This document shows, piece after piece, positions 1-11,826 of a stretch of DNA of 64,000 nt. The first letter of the stretch is position 1. Each line of letters begins with the position of its first letter. The DNA is from Leucocoprinus leucothites (taxonomy: Eukaryota > Basidiomycota > Agaricomycetes > Agaricales > Agaricaceae): positions 1,550,001 to 1,614,000 of the forward strand of contig JAACJO010000004.1 in the NCBI GenBank assembly GCA_013368445.1, written 5' to 3'. The notes below the pieces were generated by a model. It saw only the letters and a program-made list of their open reading frames with translations. It made no database searches and was not told the DNA's origin. Position numbers and translations under genes: made by a program.

Positions 1-659
1 TCCTCTTTATCCTTCCTCCTTTTCCACATCAGCTTCTTCACACATCTCGAACAAAGTGCGACCTTAACGAGGGCGCTTTTAGCTTCTCCGTGCTCGATAT
101 ACGCGAATGGAAGCTCTAGTATCGTTAATTGTGGTTCTTTCTTCCTTTTCTCTTTCTTCTTCATTCCGAAAGTGTTGGAGAGTGGCGGGGAGATGAAGTG
201 GTATTTGCATCGAGTATTTCCGCATGTAGATTCACCTGCTCCTGAAATGACTTCGGACTCTGTGCGCCAGCGAAGGGCGAACTGGAATTTGGAATTTAAA
301 GAGCATTAGTGATTTTTGGGTAGTGGGAGAGAGGTAAAACAGCGGTAACGTACGTTACCAGACTTGTAATGCTTCAGATCGCAGACTGCGAATTCGCGGT
401 ATAAACTCTCGTAGTACTTTTCTGCCAATCGGTCTTCCCAGCTCTTCTTGCTTTGAGTTGTGCCTCTCCCACTTCCGTTCTCGTCACCCCTGCCCTGGTT
501 CTCGTTTTCATTCGCACCTTCGCGAAGAAATCTATACTAGCAAGTCAGAATTTCCCATAATTCCCTGGCTGCAACTGCGCACTTATGTGATGCCTTGAGG
601 ATTTCAAATTCGGAAAGACCTTTGGTGATGGGATATGATTTCGTAGGGTATATGGACAT
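1..659 (-). CDS. FRA10AC1: FRA10AC1-like nuclear protein (C-terminus cut by window edge)
   Basis: Three exons are visible on the minus strand: 583-659, 354-531 and 1-281. They splice in frame through GTGCGC...TAG and GTACGT...CAG introns and give about 178 residues before the left edge. The start MSIYPTKSYP leads into FEILKASHKFLRE, then a KYYESLYREF block, then FALRWRTESEV. A CGNTRC Cys pair follows, then ELPFAYIEHGE and CSRCVKKLMWKR. This order of blocks, with paired cysteines before and after the EHGE segment, is that of the FRA10AC1 family, nuclear proteins linked to the spliceosome in animals. The role in this fungus is inferred from family only. The basic KKKEKRKK stretch could act as a nuclear targeting signal. 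The last part of the protein lies outside the window. The short exons make this gene easy to overlook. Confidence 0.85.
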
Positions 660-2808
660 GGTTATGTCCTCTTGAGTGGAGATAACGGTGACGATGGTAG
701 TGACTCACAAGAGTCAACAACATCCGTGATGTAACTTTGTGTTTAATGATTGCTGACTTCGAAATCTAGAGTCAAAGTGACATCACGGAGATTTCACCGA
801 GTCCCAGGGTAGACGCCCATATTCCTCACTGACTCCGTCGTTATATTCTTGCTCAGCTATAAATACGCGACTTGCGGTTTACATGTTGCATGCTTCCACC
901 AGAGTGTAGTAATTTGACGGTTGAAGATATATATTCCTGTGGATTTATGTAGACGTCGGTTCCACATCTAGATTGTCTGACGAAAGGAGAGAGGGGGAAC
1001 TACTTCGGCCTAACGGCTACCAACCTTATGTACTTATGACAATGACACTTTGTGGAGCCCCAGTTCTCTATTGCTGACATCGAGTGGCCTTGACCGCAAC
1101 AACGTTTCTTCAATCATAGGATTCTGTCAATTGCTTCCGTTCAACGTTGTCCACAGTGTGGCGATCTAAGGCAGAGGCATGGCTATAATGGTTGATAAAA
1201 TCCGGAATCAGAGTCAGATTGAAGCTTTCAGCTCTCCAATTTCGGGATTTGGCGAGAGCCAATACATAGACTATCATTAAGCACCGAGCATGTACTACGA
1301 GCCAGCGTTAGCGTGGTGATGGCAGAAGTCTTCGGTCATCGGGCAACATAAGTGTACCATGAATTACTTTTGTCCTCTTTTTGGAGGTTTGTCGTGTCGA
1401 CGTTGGACTGGTGGTTGACTGGTGTCTTTCATTCTGTTCAGGACCATTTTCGTAAGTCAATTATGTTCCTCGCCTCGCCACCTATTATTAGACTTCCACT
1501 TTGATCTCCGACGTTGCGGACGACATTCATTGCCAAGTGAACTATCTTGGAACGTCGAACAGATGTCTCTGTAGTTGTGTGTACACATGGAGAGGCTTAA
1601 TACAATTCACAGCTTCTGACGACTCTTTCCATTGTAGCCGCGGCCATTTCGGATTTGACGGACCACTGGCATAGACCGTAAGCTTCTGATGCACATAGTA
1701 CTTCTCAGGATATGTTTGTCGTTAGAGTAGGACTGATGGCGGCGGGTGACATTCAAAACTAGAGCCACAACGAAGCTAGCCACCTTAGAAAAAAGTCCAG
1801 CTTTGGAAAGTTTGGATTATTAGTAGATGTTTTTACACTTTTTTGAGGATTACGTTTGGAGGAGAGTGTCAAGAGCACAGGGGCGTCCAAACAGAGGCTG
1901 GGGTCAAGTGGCGTCTGAGTGACGTTGCCGGAGGATTATCCAGCGTCCCGAAAGGAACTTAAGCCTGGTCCATGGATGCAAACAAGTCTTGATTACTCGC
2001 TTCCAGAAAAAGTATAAGGAAGTTTTACTCTGAAGTAGGTTGACCTTTCAGCGACGATATGAACACCCTCGAAGTGTGTTCTGGGCCTTCGGAAGTTCAA
2101 GCGATGCTCCGGTAGCCTACATGCCCTTCCCGTGTCTTGAGAAAATGATGGAAGAGTAGAGGGAAATAGAATACATCAATGATGCCTGGCGATCGGTCCT
2201 CGCGGGTAGAAAACTTTTGAATAGGCGAATTTTCGCGTAAATGTTCTGAAGGACGGAATTCACACGAGAACGCTTCTTTATGGAACAAAGCGAATCCTCA
2301 GAAGATGGAGGGTACACAGTAACGACAGCCTCCATTCGAATGAGTGAGAGGCGTTGACGGTTGTCTCTGGTGGTGTAGAGGAGATACGAACTATTACGAG
2401 TAGCGCGATGCTTGGACGAGAAGAATCTGAGATGAAGCCCTGTTTGGGGTTACATCCCCGCATTGAAATCAGGGTAGATCATGGACAAACCGGACATTCC
2501 CACGCTACCGCCGTGTTTGTTTCATGCCACTAACTTACCCCAAGTTTATAACAACCATGCGAACACAAGCCTGCGCTTTTCTCCCATTTCTCTCTCCGTC
2601 ACAAACAGCGGACTGAAGGTCTCTCTTGTTGGAAGATCACTGGACGCCCGTGCCGTTATTAGTTTACGGAACTGAACTGAGATCTTTCAGCTGACTTCAG
2701 GGTCCGAAAGATCACTCCTTCTGGGGCTGGTTTTCCGGCCACACATGCTCGTCTGCGTTCCATCACTGTTTATTTATTCCTAGCTTCCTGCCTCTGGTCT
2801 CTTCCCAA
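660..2808. other. Gene-poor intergenic stretch (2.1 kb)
   Basis: Upstream regions of two divergently placed genes (FRA10AC1-like on the minus strand, unknown protein on the plus strand). Open frames here are short, lack recognisable motifs and do not join by splicing. A pyrimidine-rich stretch just before 2809 is typical of a fungal 5' leader. I see no repeat or RNA gene. Confidence 0.5.
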
Positions 2809-4879
2809 ATGGCGGCCGCACTGCGACCTGTCTCCCACTTTTCAGACGACAGTCAAACATACCGCTCCTTTCCTTCCCTTCCTGCAAGCCGGCCCTCTTT
2901 CGAATCCAGTTCCATGAAATCACGCAAATCATTCCTTGACCTCATTGCTCCCGTACGCCGTCGAGTCCAATCCGGTAAAGCTACTCCCGCATCCGGATCC
3001 AAACTCAAGCAGGCGTCTGAGCCGGCTGAGAACATGGCCATCGCAGACGCAAATGATGTGAAGGCACCCAGTCACAGGTACGTGGCCTCGTTCGCATCAG
3101 GCGTCTTGTCTCATGTCCATCTACCTAGATCAAGAGATCACCAAATTAAGACAGCAGTCAAGCAAAAGGCAGGCGATGTGGAACCCTCAAGGTACCTTAC
3201 ATTTACCCTTTCCCCTTCCCTTTCTCATGCGGTTCTGGTCCTTCAGCAAGAAGAACCGAGATCGTTCACGGCCCAAGTCGACGATCCTACGGGTGATTAG
3301 TACTACCTTCAGATCCCGCCCGCCTGAACCCCCGACATCACCTCCGCCTGCCAGTACAAGTCTTCAAGCAAAGCAGAACAGGGAGGATGCCCTGCGTGAA
3401 CGTGGATTACTTCCTCCTAAACCTGTAAAGGACCTGAGCCGACAGGAGGCTGACCAGGACTGTCACAATCCCACTCTTCCCCCCGAACAAGATTCCTTCT
3501 CTGCTGAACCTTCAGCCGCTGATCTCATCAGGAGGGAATGGGAGGCCAAGAACACAATTTCAGATTCTGTAGCTTCTGTGGAGGCTGACGAGCGCCATCG
3601 CATGAGCTCTTTTCGATTCGGAAACCTCCCATCCTTACCGGCAAGTTCGCCAGACCCTTCTCGACCGATACAGCTAGAGACTGTAGCAGAAGTCAACACA
3701 CCTCTACCTTCACCGGTAGTTGATGGTGATACACCCCCGCCAGCAGTTCCGACGAAGCACACGCAGCGGAAAGCATCTTCACATCGATCCTCGGCTTCGG
3801 ATGGACGTCATCCACCTGACCCAACCTTCCATCTCTCTGCCATCTCTCCTCTGCCTACTCCACCTGCCACGCCGTTTGAACCCAGTAAAAACCCGACCAT
3901 CCAACACGGAGACATTGATTATGCGTCAACTTCCAGTAGTCACAATCGCTCAAACTCTCGCCATTCCTCATCATCAGTGCCGCCTCATACAAACCCTGTT
4001 ATCTCGCTGACGCCCCCGGGTCATATCAGTTCTTTTGGTCCATCTCCTTCAACGTCCTCTGTTGCAGCTTCTACCTCCCGGCGTTCTGATTCCCTGACGC
4101 AAATGCCTTCCATTTCAGAGTCATCTTCGATGATGACGCCATCCCTAGATGATTCCGCCGGATCACCTACCACAATATCCACTCTGAGCACGGTAGACTC
4201 TTCGAATGTTGCTCACCGCACTGGCTCTGGTGCTAGGCCCAAGGGTAGGAATGGCTTACTCACAGTCAAAACATCCGACCACGTTCAAACTGTTCCCATA
4301 ATCATCGAGAGTTCAGCGGAGGATGCCATAGTATCCGAAACGATCCAAGAGCCACTTCCTCTGCCAATCCCTTCCCCCTCACAAGGCCAATCCCCAACCC
4401 TCACAGTGCCAACACAGAATCTAGCTCCGACAAGACGTGAAAGGGTGCTCGCAGATACAGAAAAGCGGGAGAAAAGAAAATCCTTTAACCCCTTCAAACG
4501 GGCGCAGTCGTCGGCCCCTGACGAATCCGATAAAAGGCCCAGAAGAATCTCCGTTTCATCGTCATTTGGGAACTTGAGGAGAGCTGCCAGTAATTGGACG
4601 AAACCTCGGTCATCATATGATGCGACATCTACGGCACCTTCAACGATGAGCGGGAGAGCAAAGACGTTTGATGCATCGCATTTACCGCCTTCCCCGACAC
4701 TGCCCAGTCAGTTTATGACTCCAGATTCAGGTCCTAACTCTACAAGTGTGGGCTTGCGGCCACAAAGTCGGAGGCCACTGCAGCCAACACTGCATACCCG
4801 TGCGAGTATCATCGATGAAATGAATACAATCAAGAATGATGAAGTCAGGAGAATGACGGAAGTTGCATTCTTGGGTTGA
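2809..4879 (+). CDS. Ser/Pro-rich protein of unknown function
   Basis: Three exons, 2809-3077, 3129-3191 and 3247-4879, keep one frame across GTACGT...TAG and GTACCT...CAG introns and give 654 residues. The start MAAALRPVSHF follows a pyrimidine-rich leader. The protein looks largely disordered, rich in Ser, Pro and Thr, with basic clusters (KSRKSFLDLI, KREKRKSFNPFKRAQ). Two ordered-looking islands stand out: REDALRERGLLPP near residue 140, and a C-terminal segment starting ASIIDEMNTIKNDEVRRM. I have a loose memory of similar REDALRERG-type segments in other Agaricomycete proteins but cannot name a family. There is no signal peptide, membrane segment or catalytic motif. A signalling, polarity or cytoskeletal adaptor would fit the composition, but that is only a guess. 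The first intron is 51 nt without a stop, so its retention would also leave the frame open. Confidence 0.75.
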
Positions 4880-5770
4880 AATCTGAATATCGGCACGGCA
4901 GCTGATGTGTACCTCTAGAGGCTTCTCTTTATTGCCGCCATACCGCCGTCGGTCATCGGCTGCATCATTTGTCGCTTCTTTTTATCTATGATATGTTTTC
5001 ATCTTTACTCTCCTCATAGGGCTTTGGGTGCATACTGTCCTCTATCCACACTCCTTTGCTTTTGTCCCTGTTCTTATACTGCAATTTCCCGAGATTACCC
5101 CATTTTCATCGCTGAAAAGCTTATCAGTTAACAGAAACATCACTCTTTTACTCCTTACTCCTACTCGTACCAGTTATCCGTCATCTTTATTCGATGTGTT
5201 TTTCTTTCATTTATACCACTGTTCTTTCGTTATTATTCAATTGTACGGGTTTGTCTGAATACGTCTTACTGGATATATGCCACAGTAGTACAGTATATCA
5301 GCATAATCAGAACAAAGTCCCGAATCCCAATCCACGCGGTTTCACCGAAATTCCAAAAATATTAAACCTCTCATGGTATGTTCACGGGTCCGCAGTGTGC
5401 ATGAGCGCTGAGCACTAGACATTCCCGTGAATTGGCTCGAGCGCATCGATGGAAGTGCGTCAAATTCCGGTTCTGTGGAAAACTTGATTGGAAGGCCCTT
5501 GCTAAATGTCAATATGTCAAGTATCATAGCGGTGTACGAGTCGCCATAGTCGTCGGTCTCGACGCAAAGACAGTTGAAACCTCTACCCCAACTATACCCA
5601 CAGTTAAAGAGGATGGCAGTGGGTTTTGCAATTGATCCAAATTCGGTCACGTACGCATTAGCATGTCTCGTGACGAGGCGCACCAGGGTGTGGTTGCGTA
5701 GGGTCGTGTTCTCCTCTGTTCTCCTTCGCCCAAGTTCAGCGCTCAGCCATGACCCGAAGCCCAGAAGGAC

Positions 5771-5813
5771 ACTCACATGTGAACTCACATGTGAACTCAC
5801 ATGTGAACTCACA
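5771..5813. repeat. 12-bp tandem repeat, about 3.5 copies
   Basis: The unit ACTCACATGTGA repeats at 5771-5782, 5783-5794 and 5795-5806, followed by a partial copy. Each unit contains the palindrome CACATGTG. It lies in a non-coding stretch. Confidence 0.9.
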
Positions 5814-8800
5814 CTAACTCTCTCTATCTGTAGGCTGAGAAACGGACGATGCTCATTGTCAGATCTGGCCTCATAATATTTTCCGCCCTTCACATGAAGT
5901 TTCATTGACTTGGGACTAGGGATTGAGGACCTCTGGTACCCCGCCGTTACAATCATCGTTCGACGATTAGCCAGCTGTAAACTTGATCGCGCCTCGTGGC
6001 GTATAGCCCCGTAGGTTGTTCAAGGTAACTCGACGATCAAGCCCAAAATGACATGCCAGTACCGAGCATGTCGCCATCTTAGCTTGCCACCGCCATGAAC
6101 TCATTGCTTGCGGTCTCTCAGAGTTTCAGGGAAGCCTCATTCAAGTGGCTATCATACACCGCCGGTGTAAAATTGCTCACTTGAGTGCAATTAAGCTTCA
6201 GCAAGCTAAATTTCCATCTTCCCGATGTCTCGGATAGTTTCGTGAGTAGCCCTCAGCCACCTCAACGACGTCATTGATTGCCTAGATTTCGTTCCCCTTG
6301 CTTCCTTTGAAACGGCACGACTGCATTATCTCTTCTGCCGTTTCCTATGCAACACTCGTTAAACTTGAAATCGTGTCGTAGGATTATCAAGGCTCATTAA
6401 TTATTGGCAAATGGTGGCGTACTCTCCTGGCACTGATTTTCCTGGACTGCGAGATCTGCTCCGGTGAACCTCAGGAGGCTTGTAGAGCCAAAAAGGTCGA
6501 TCGCCCGCCAGAACAACGGTAGCTTTTGAATGGCCAACCCATCTCGTTATCTCTCCATGCTGCGTCAGGGTTCCGCTTTGGGCATTTGGAGCACACTGTT
6601 CCAATTTTACCGCTCCGGGTGGCACCCATAAACCGCATATTCCCCGAAGCAGTCGTATATCTTTTGGTGTTTCCCTCCTGCGAAGTTGGAATGTCGCTTT
6701 CACCTACGACGACGGCGTAAAAATGTGGCGACTCTAATTCATGTAGGGCTGTTAACAGCCACGGCGACGGCTGGTAAACGCCCACCGGCTTTCAGGTCCG
6801 TAGTTATCTATTTCTCATGAATAAAGTTTTGCGTTCATCTATGTATATGGTATCGTGCCAAGGCTGACGTGTCCACCACGGCACGGTTTCACAGAACCAT
6901 ATCCCCGACCCATTATTTCTATGCTTCCTATAAGGGTACAGGAAGTGTCCGAATCGCACGTTTTCCACTTCTCAGATTTGGCTACATCATCATGATGAGA
7001 AGGAATGCCCCGTGTACCGATGAAGTTACCCACAGTTATGCTCAAGGTCATGGGGACATCCTCTTTAGATCTAGTTCTATAGGTACGTAGCCCTATCGCT
7101 TCCGGAAGTGTTTTGTTAAATACGTATTGAATTAACTGGCCCCTTTGCTCCGTTTTTTTTGTTGAGAAGGAAGGTCCGTGACAAGACTATCCAGGGCTAA
7201 CCCCGAGGCGATCTTGTAATAGGCTTACTTGAAATGGGTTTCTCCGTTCTACTGGGGCAGGCTCATACTTTGGTGATGATCGTTCTTGGAATAGCGGGAA
7301 CCTTGATTGAAATTGATTACATATGAGGATGTCCGTTTCCTAGTTTTCGTTTACCCCCTTGTTGTCGGCGTGTAATTGCAGAGGCAGGTATAGGTTATAG
7401 GCTGTTTTTACGTAGTCACGATCTTCCATCTATATTGCTGTTCTCAAGTCACACTTTTCCAAGATCATTTCCCGTATAGAACGCTTATTTATACTTCACC
7501 AATAAGCTACAACCGGTGAAAGATTTCACGAGGGCCGTTTTACCCCTAGGCTTGTTGCTGTGGGGGAGATTAGGGTGCCTAGGGCCCGACAAAGAACTCT
7601 AGAACTTGAGGCCACACAGGGTGAAGTGTTCTAGGCGTACGGCTTAATAATACTTTGTCGGTGCCTATTCATAGAGATCATTGGTCTGGTTCTTGTAAGA
7701 TCGATCATCACTCAGAGTCGGCGCCAATTAACAGGAGTAAGGGTGTCCTTGCTTCGACGTTCATCTGATGAGAACACAAGTGGTTAAGGCGGCTGTCGAG
7801 AACGCGATGGTACCCTAGTAATTGCGTATTTCCGATCCTCTAATATCCTCTTGGGTGTATACATCTACCGTTGAGGCTCGAGATGACTAAGGGCTCTTTC
7901 CTATGCTCCCCGTCACTCACTGCGGGGAACGAGGCACCGTCTATACATATAAAGAGCTATTGTAACAGTTCATCTTCTCCGGGAAGGCTAGAACCCGGTT
8001 CATCTATACGTACTCACTCATGTACTGTGTCTTGTCCTCTAGAAAGCGTAGCAAGCCGTGGTAGTCGATACGTACCCCATGTGGCACCGCTTACGATCAC
8101 TGTCCAGGGGGTCTTCTCCGTAAATTGAGATGTATTATAACCGTTCAAAATCCAATTAAGAAGGTTTCGACAGAATCATCATTGCCCTCGCCATTTATCT
8201 ACTGATTTAGCACTTCAAAAGAGAGTACTCATCTGTGTCTGTTTTGCCCACTTTGACAAGGCTATGCTGGTGAAGAAGAGGGTGCAAACGTGATATAGGT
8301 TCATCCTCGGGAAAGATCTACCCGATAGGAGACAGGTTCAGAGGTCATGGGAGGTTGGAAAGCCAATCCAGTGGTCACTGTTTGGGGAGCAGGAGCGCCG
8401 CAGTACACCATCCAGAGATCAGGATCTTTCCGTGCTATTACGGTCCAATTGTGGACTTGATGTTTTGACTTCTCTGAACAAACAAGAACGAGATCTGGCT
8501 GATGGCTTCTATGACAATGACCCCTCTTCTCCTCGAGCTCGTGCACGCTAATGCAACGCTTCGCCGATAAAACTAAAACAGGTGGTGTTCACAGCTGGAG
8601 GCCCGAGGTTGAACGTTGAATGATGAAATCGAACATCATTGAAGTAGGACGCTGAGGAAGAGAATACTACTTGAACTGGTTGGGCCTTGTCAAGGTCGTG
8701 TGTAATCAGTGTGTGATTGTAAACTAAAATTGGCCCAATTAAACCCGTAAGGAAGGAGGAAAGAGTCAGACTTTCCGAAACGAGCCAGGGTAAGCCAAAA

Positions 8801-9299
8801 ATGGGTTCAAGATGACCCTGACGTGTGGGGTAGCCGAACGAAGTGAGGTCATGTGGATAATGAGGGTAAACCCGAAACAGGCAAACAAGTGAATCGGGAA
8901 TTTATGCATGGAGTTGAACATTACAGTAAGGAAACATCTGGAAACATTACGTGCCCGTAATCATCATTAGAAATATGAATCGCACAGGGGGGCCTCAGCC
9001 TGGTCGACAGAGTTTGGATCCCCCAAGGCCAGATGCGCTGGAGGACGTCGAAATTTTGACGATGCTACGCCTAGGCAAAGTCGGGTTAGTCTATGACAAA
9101 ATATTGGCGCAAGGAAGAATGAACTGCAATTCAAGAGTCAGCGGTGTGAGATAAGGACATTTAGCGGTGTCGGGGACTCGAAAAACTGTATTGGGAGTGA
9201 CAATGCAGGGATCTATTGAATCTCGATTCTCCATATCTTTAGTTTCCGCCGCCCGGCACGTGTCCATTGATTGAGATTGGAATTCAACTCCACAGCCAA

Positions 9300-9307
9300 T
9301 ATATAAG
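9300..9307 (+). promoter_or_regulatory. TATA box of the 9379 gene
   Basis: TATATAAG lies 72-79 nt before the ATG at 9379 and is followed by a CT-rich leader, the usual layout of a strong fungal core promoter. Confidence 0.55.
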
Positions 9308-9378
9308 CGCTAGGTCCTGCTTACTCTCTTCCCTTCCCATCTTCTCTCTTTCTCTATCTCTTTTTGCTTTACACTATC

Positions 9379-10148
9379 ATGTCCAGGATCTCTTCTTCCC
9401 CAAAGCCCACCGACGACGTCAAGCACTCTGATCCCATCCCAATTAACCCACCGCGCGGTAGGGCTCGTTCTGTCTCCTCGGCGTCGTCTGGCTCTGCGAG
9501 CTCGGGTTACGATTTACCAACCCCCGTCTCTGGCTCGCTCGGCTCGAACAGCATCCGTACTTCTATGCCCTCTCCTACCTCTCCCATCCTCTCGTACTTT
9601 ATGTCCTCCCCCACCAAGACGAGTTCGACTTTCCCTCTGAGACGCAAATTCCCTAGCACTGCCCCTGTCTTCGAAGGTGGGTATCTATCGCCATTGTTGG
9701 TATTGATCCTCCCACTCATATTCCTTGCAGAAGATGAAGAAGGCGAGAGCGAGATTCCGGTTGCTGCACATATGCGTCGCGCAAGCAACCAAATAGCCAA
9801 CCGCTTCACAGAGCCTAAAACTAATACTCTGCCCGAGCCACGCCTAGAACGTGGTACAGGCCTCCTGCGAAGGCTTTCCTTGAGCAGTGCACCTTTTATA
9901 AAAGTGGGTTCAATCAAACACTTAGCAACTGTGTCAGATCCGCTGACTGGTAACCATCAGCCCTACGATCCTTCTAATTCGCCTCCTAGTCCCCCACCTA
10001 ATACAGCAATTAATACGGCACCCCCAATGCTCCGTTCATCAATAAACCTCGCCGGTCAGCTACCATCAGTACTGATAGTGGACGCCCTCGCCGAGCCCCC
10101 TCACCCATGGGTGAAAGGATACTCAAGGGCCACTTCGATGGCTTCTAG
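9379..10148 (+). CDS. Small basidiomycete protein with conserved GERILKGHFDGF C-terminus
   Basis: The start MSRISSSPKP at 9379 follows a TATA box and CT-rich leader. The best model is 9379-9676, 9731-9949 and 10060-10148, giving 201 residues. The N-terminus is Ser/Pro rich. The middle has an acidic EDEEGESE patch and the motif GLLRRLSLSSAPF. The end reads RPRRAPSPMGERILKGHFDGF then stop. I believe this last motif recurs at the C-terminus of similar basidiomycete proteins, but I cannot name a function. The third exon is uncertain. The alternative is a shorter intron 9904-9960 followed by PPSPPPNT coding sequence, but that needs a one-base correction near the C-run at 10021 to reach the conserved end. 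Reading straight on without either step misses the conserved C-terminus. There is no signal peptide or membrane segment. Confidence 0.7.
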
Positions 10149-10732
10149 TTGGCACGCTTCATTCCTGTCGCTTCTCCACACTTTCCACTCCCACCTGCGT
10201 CACTCCTTAATGTCTCATCCCACGTCTCAGCAACGGTTACACGATACCTACAAGCGCTTCTGGACTACCTTCTCTCGAAGTCTTCCACTGAATTGGATTG
10301 CCATGAATCCGTCATAGGGAGCACGGCACGCCGAATTTGCCCCTTGCGAAGTCTTTCTTTACCTTCCCGTCTGTCGACGCGAAGGTAAACATCTCTTTGC
10401 CCTTTCACCCAGTCGTTCGTTATCCATCGTTTGGTAAAATCGCTTGCGCTTGCGTAGGCGAGATTAGTTTGTCTCGGATAATCTCTATGTACCTTGTCCT
10501 TATCTCGAGACACTCTTCCTTTTTATGGGACCATCCGCGGACTGTAAGCGGGATTGCTCGTTCCGGCATACTTTCTGCTTCGTCATTCTTGTCCCTTTTT
10601 TCGTCCTTTTTTTTTTTCTCTGTGGTTTTTTGTGTGTACATCAGTTCATCTGTATATTACCCCGAGATTACATCCAAGAAGATAGTATTTATTTCTAGGA
10701 AGAAAATAGAATGCTTCCGTCTTAACTTTACC
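10149..10732. other. Intergenic stretch between convergent genes
   Basis: This lies between the 3' ends of the 9379 gene and CTF8. It holds a T-rich run around 10590-10630, suited to 3' end formation, and no supportable gene. Confidence 0.5.
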
Positions 10733-11498
10733 TCATGATGAGTGACCAACAATTGGCATGGGCCGCTTGGCAAACACGATCTTCCGTTTGACGATCCCCA
10801 TCGCCTTCCATTCGATTGGGCGAGTAGGCACTGCTGTGGCTGATTGGTCATTCCTATCACTCCCATCATCGTCAGTTTCCATCGCGGTTGGATCGTCTCT
10901 CTGTTTACCGCGGCCCTGTAACCCGGAGAGGCTGGGCATCATGGAGGTAGGTGATGTATTTGTGGCTGAGGGATTGACGTCGGCCATAGAGCGGGTAAGG
11001 ATTGCTAAAGGTTTATTCAACACAGCAATTTTCCCTTCGAGAAGGTGGTGGCCAATTAACAGTGTTGGTTTTCCCTGTGTGGTGGTGTGCGCTATTTGTT
11101 AGAAAGAAAAAAGGAGAAATGCAAATTCACATATCAATCAGTCCGGCAAGAAAGGTCCGATAACTTTAGCAGTGGGTAGTGGTGGACCCGAGAAAAGGCT
11201 AAAGATACGCTGCAATCATTCTACGACCCATCCGTGTCCGCTCGCAAGCGCATCTGATATTTGGTGGCGGCCACTTCTACCATAGATCACTCACCGAACC
11301 ATTCTCATCTATCGTTAATTTACCCACAAACTTGCCATTCTTATCCGTCGGCTGCGCAACCTCCACTTCAAGTGCACCCTGGAGTTCGATCAGGACGACT
11401 TCATCATTCGAGATCTTGGCCAAAGCCGAAGGGAGCTTGGGCGCTGCCGATGTGGATGATGAAGGGGAATTAGGGTTGAAGGTGATAGGAATTAACAT
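10733..11498 (-). CDS. CTF8: Ctf8, alternative RFC complex subunit
   Basis: Two exons, 11295-11498 and 10733-11074, join in frame across a GTGAGT...CAG intron and give 181 residues. The core reads DEVVLIELQGALEVE, VGKLTIDENG, then KPTLLIGHHLLEGKI and NKPLAILTR across and after the splice. This is the Ctf8 signature. Ctf8 joins Dcc1 and Ctf18 in an RFC-like clamp loader that handles PCNA and supports sister-chromatid cohesion during S phase. The C-terminus carries IVKRKIVFAKRPMPIV, matching the Ctf8 end segment that contacts Dcc1 in family members. Between these lies a low-complexity insert of about 45 residues (ETDDDGSDRND), which makes the protein longer than yeast Ctf8. The start MLIPITFNPNSP is the first Met and aligns with the family. 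The 220-nt intron is long for this window. Confidence 0.9.
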
Positions 11499-11826
11499 AG
11501 GGGGCCTGAGGAGGAGTGAGGTGCTTATCTGTGGTGTAGCTATTGGTCACTGTCAGGAGGGACGCGACTGGGGACGCGTGAAGATGTGATGGTTTCAACC
11601 TTGTCAAGGCTTACACGTGTCTTGTGACCAGAGTCCAGACGGTATTACTCGGCTAGATAGGGGCTTTTGATCGAATGTCCATCCATAAATTAGATAAATG
11701 TATAGAAAGCTCGAGCGACAGAACCTCTAAGAGCGAGCTGGAACCGATACAAGGGAAAAGGAAAAATCAAGAGACAGCCGATTCCTCCGAAAAGAACTCG
11801 GGGACACCCGTCATCTATCGTCAAAT
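11499..11826. other. Short intergenic stretch
   Basis: Upstream of CTF8 and downstream of ATG15, which both lie on the minus strand. No gene or repeat seen. Confidence 0.5.

Larger units (their letters stand above)
4880..9378. other. Long gene-poor region (4.5 kb)
   Basis: No gene could be supported on either strand. The longest open frame, 5342-5956 on the minus strand (204 codons), runs through a 12-bp tandem repeat and has no family motif. Others (6471-6785 minus, 8301-8546 minus, 7871-8128 plus) are short and do not extend by splicing. The region may hold decayed sequence, untranslated ends or non-coding transcripts; nothing decides between these. Confidence 0.5.

Noticed and set aside
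5342..5956. 204-codon open frame on the minus strand
   Set aside because: It reads through the 12-bp tandem repeat, shows no domain or family motif, and does not extend by splicing. Probably chance.
6401..6785. Overlapping minus-strand open frames of about 100 codons
   Set aside because: No recognised family, no splice extension, and two frames overlap each other. Not enough to call a gene.
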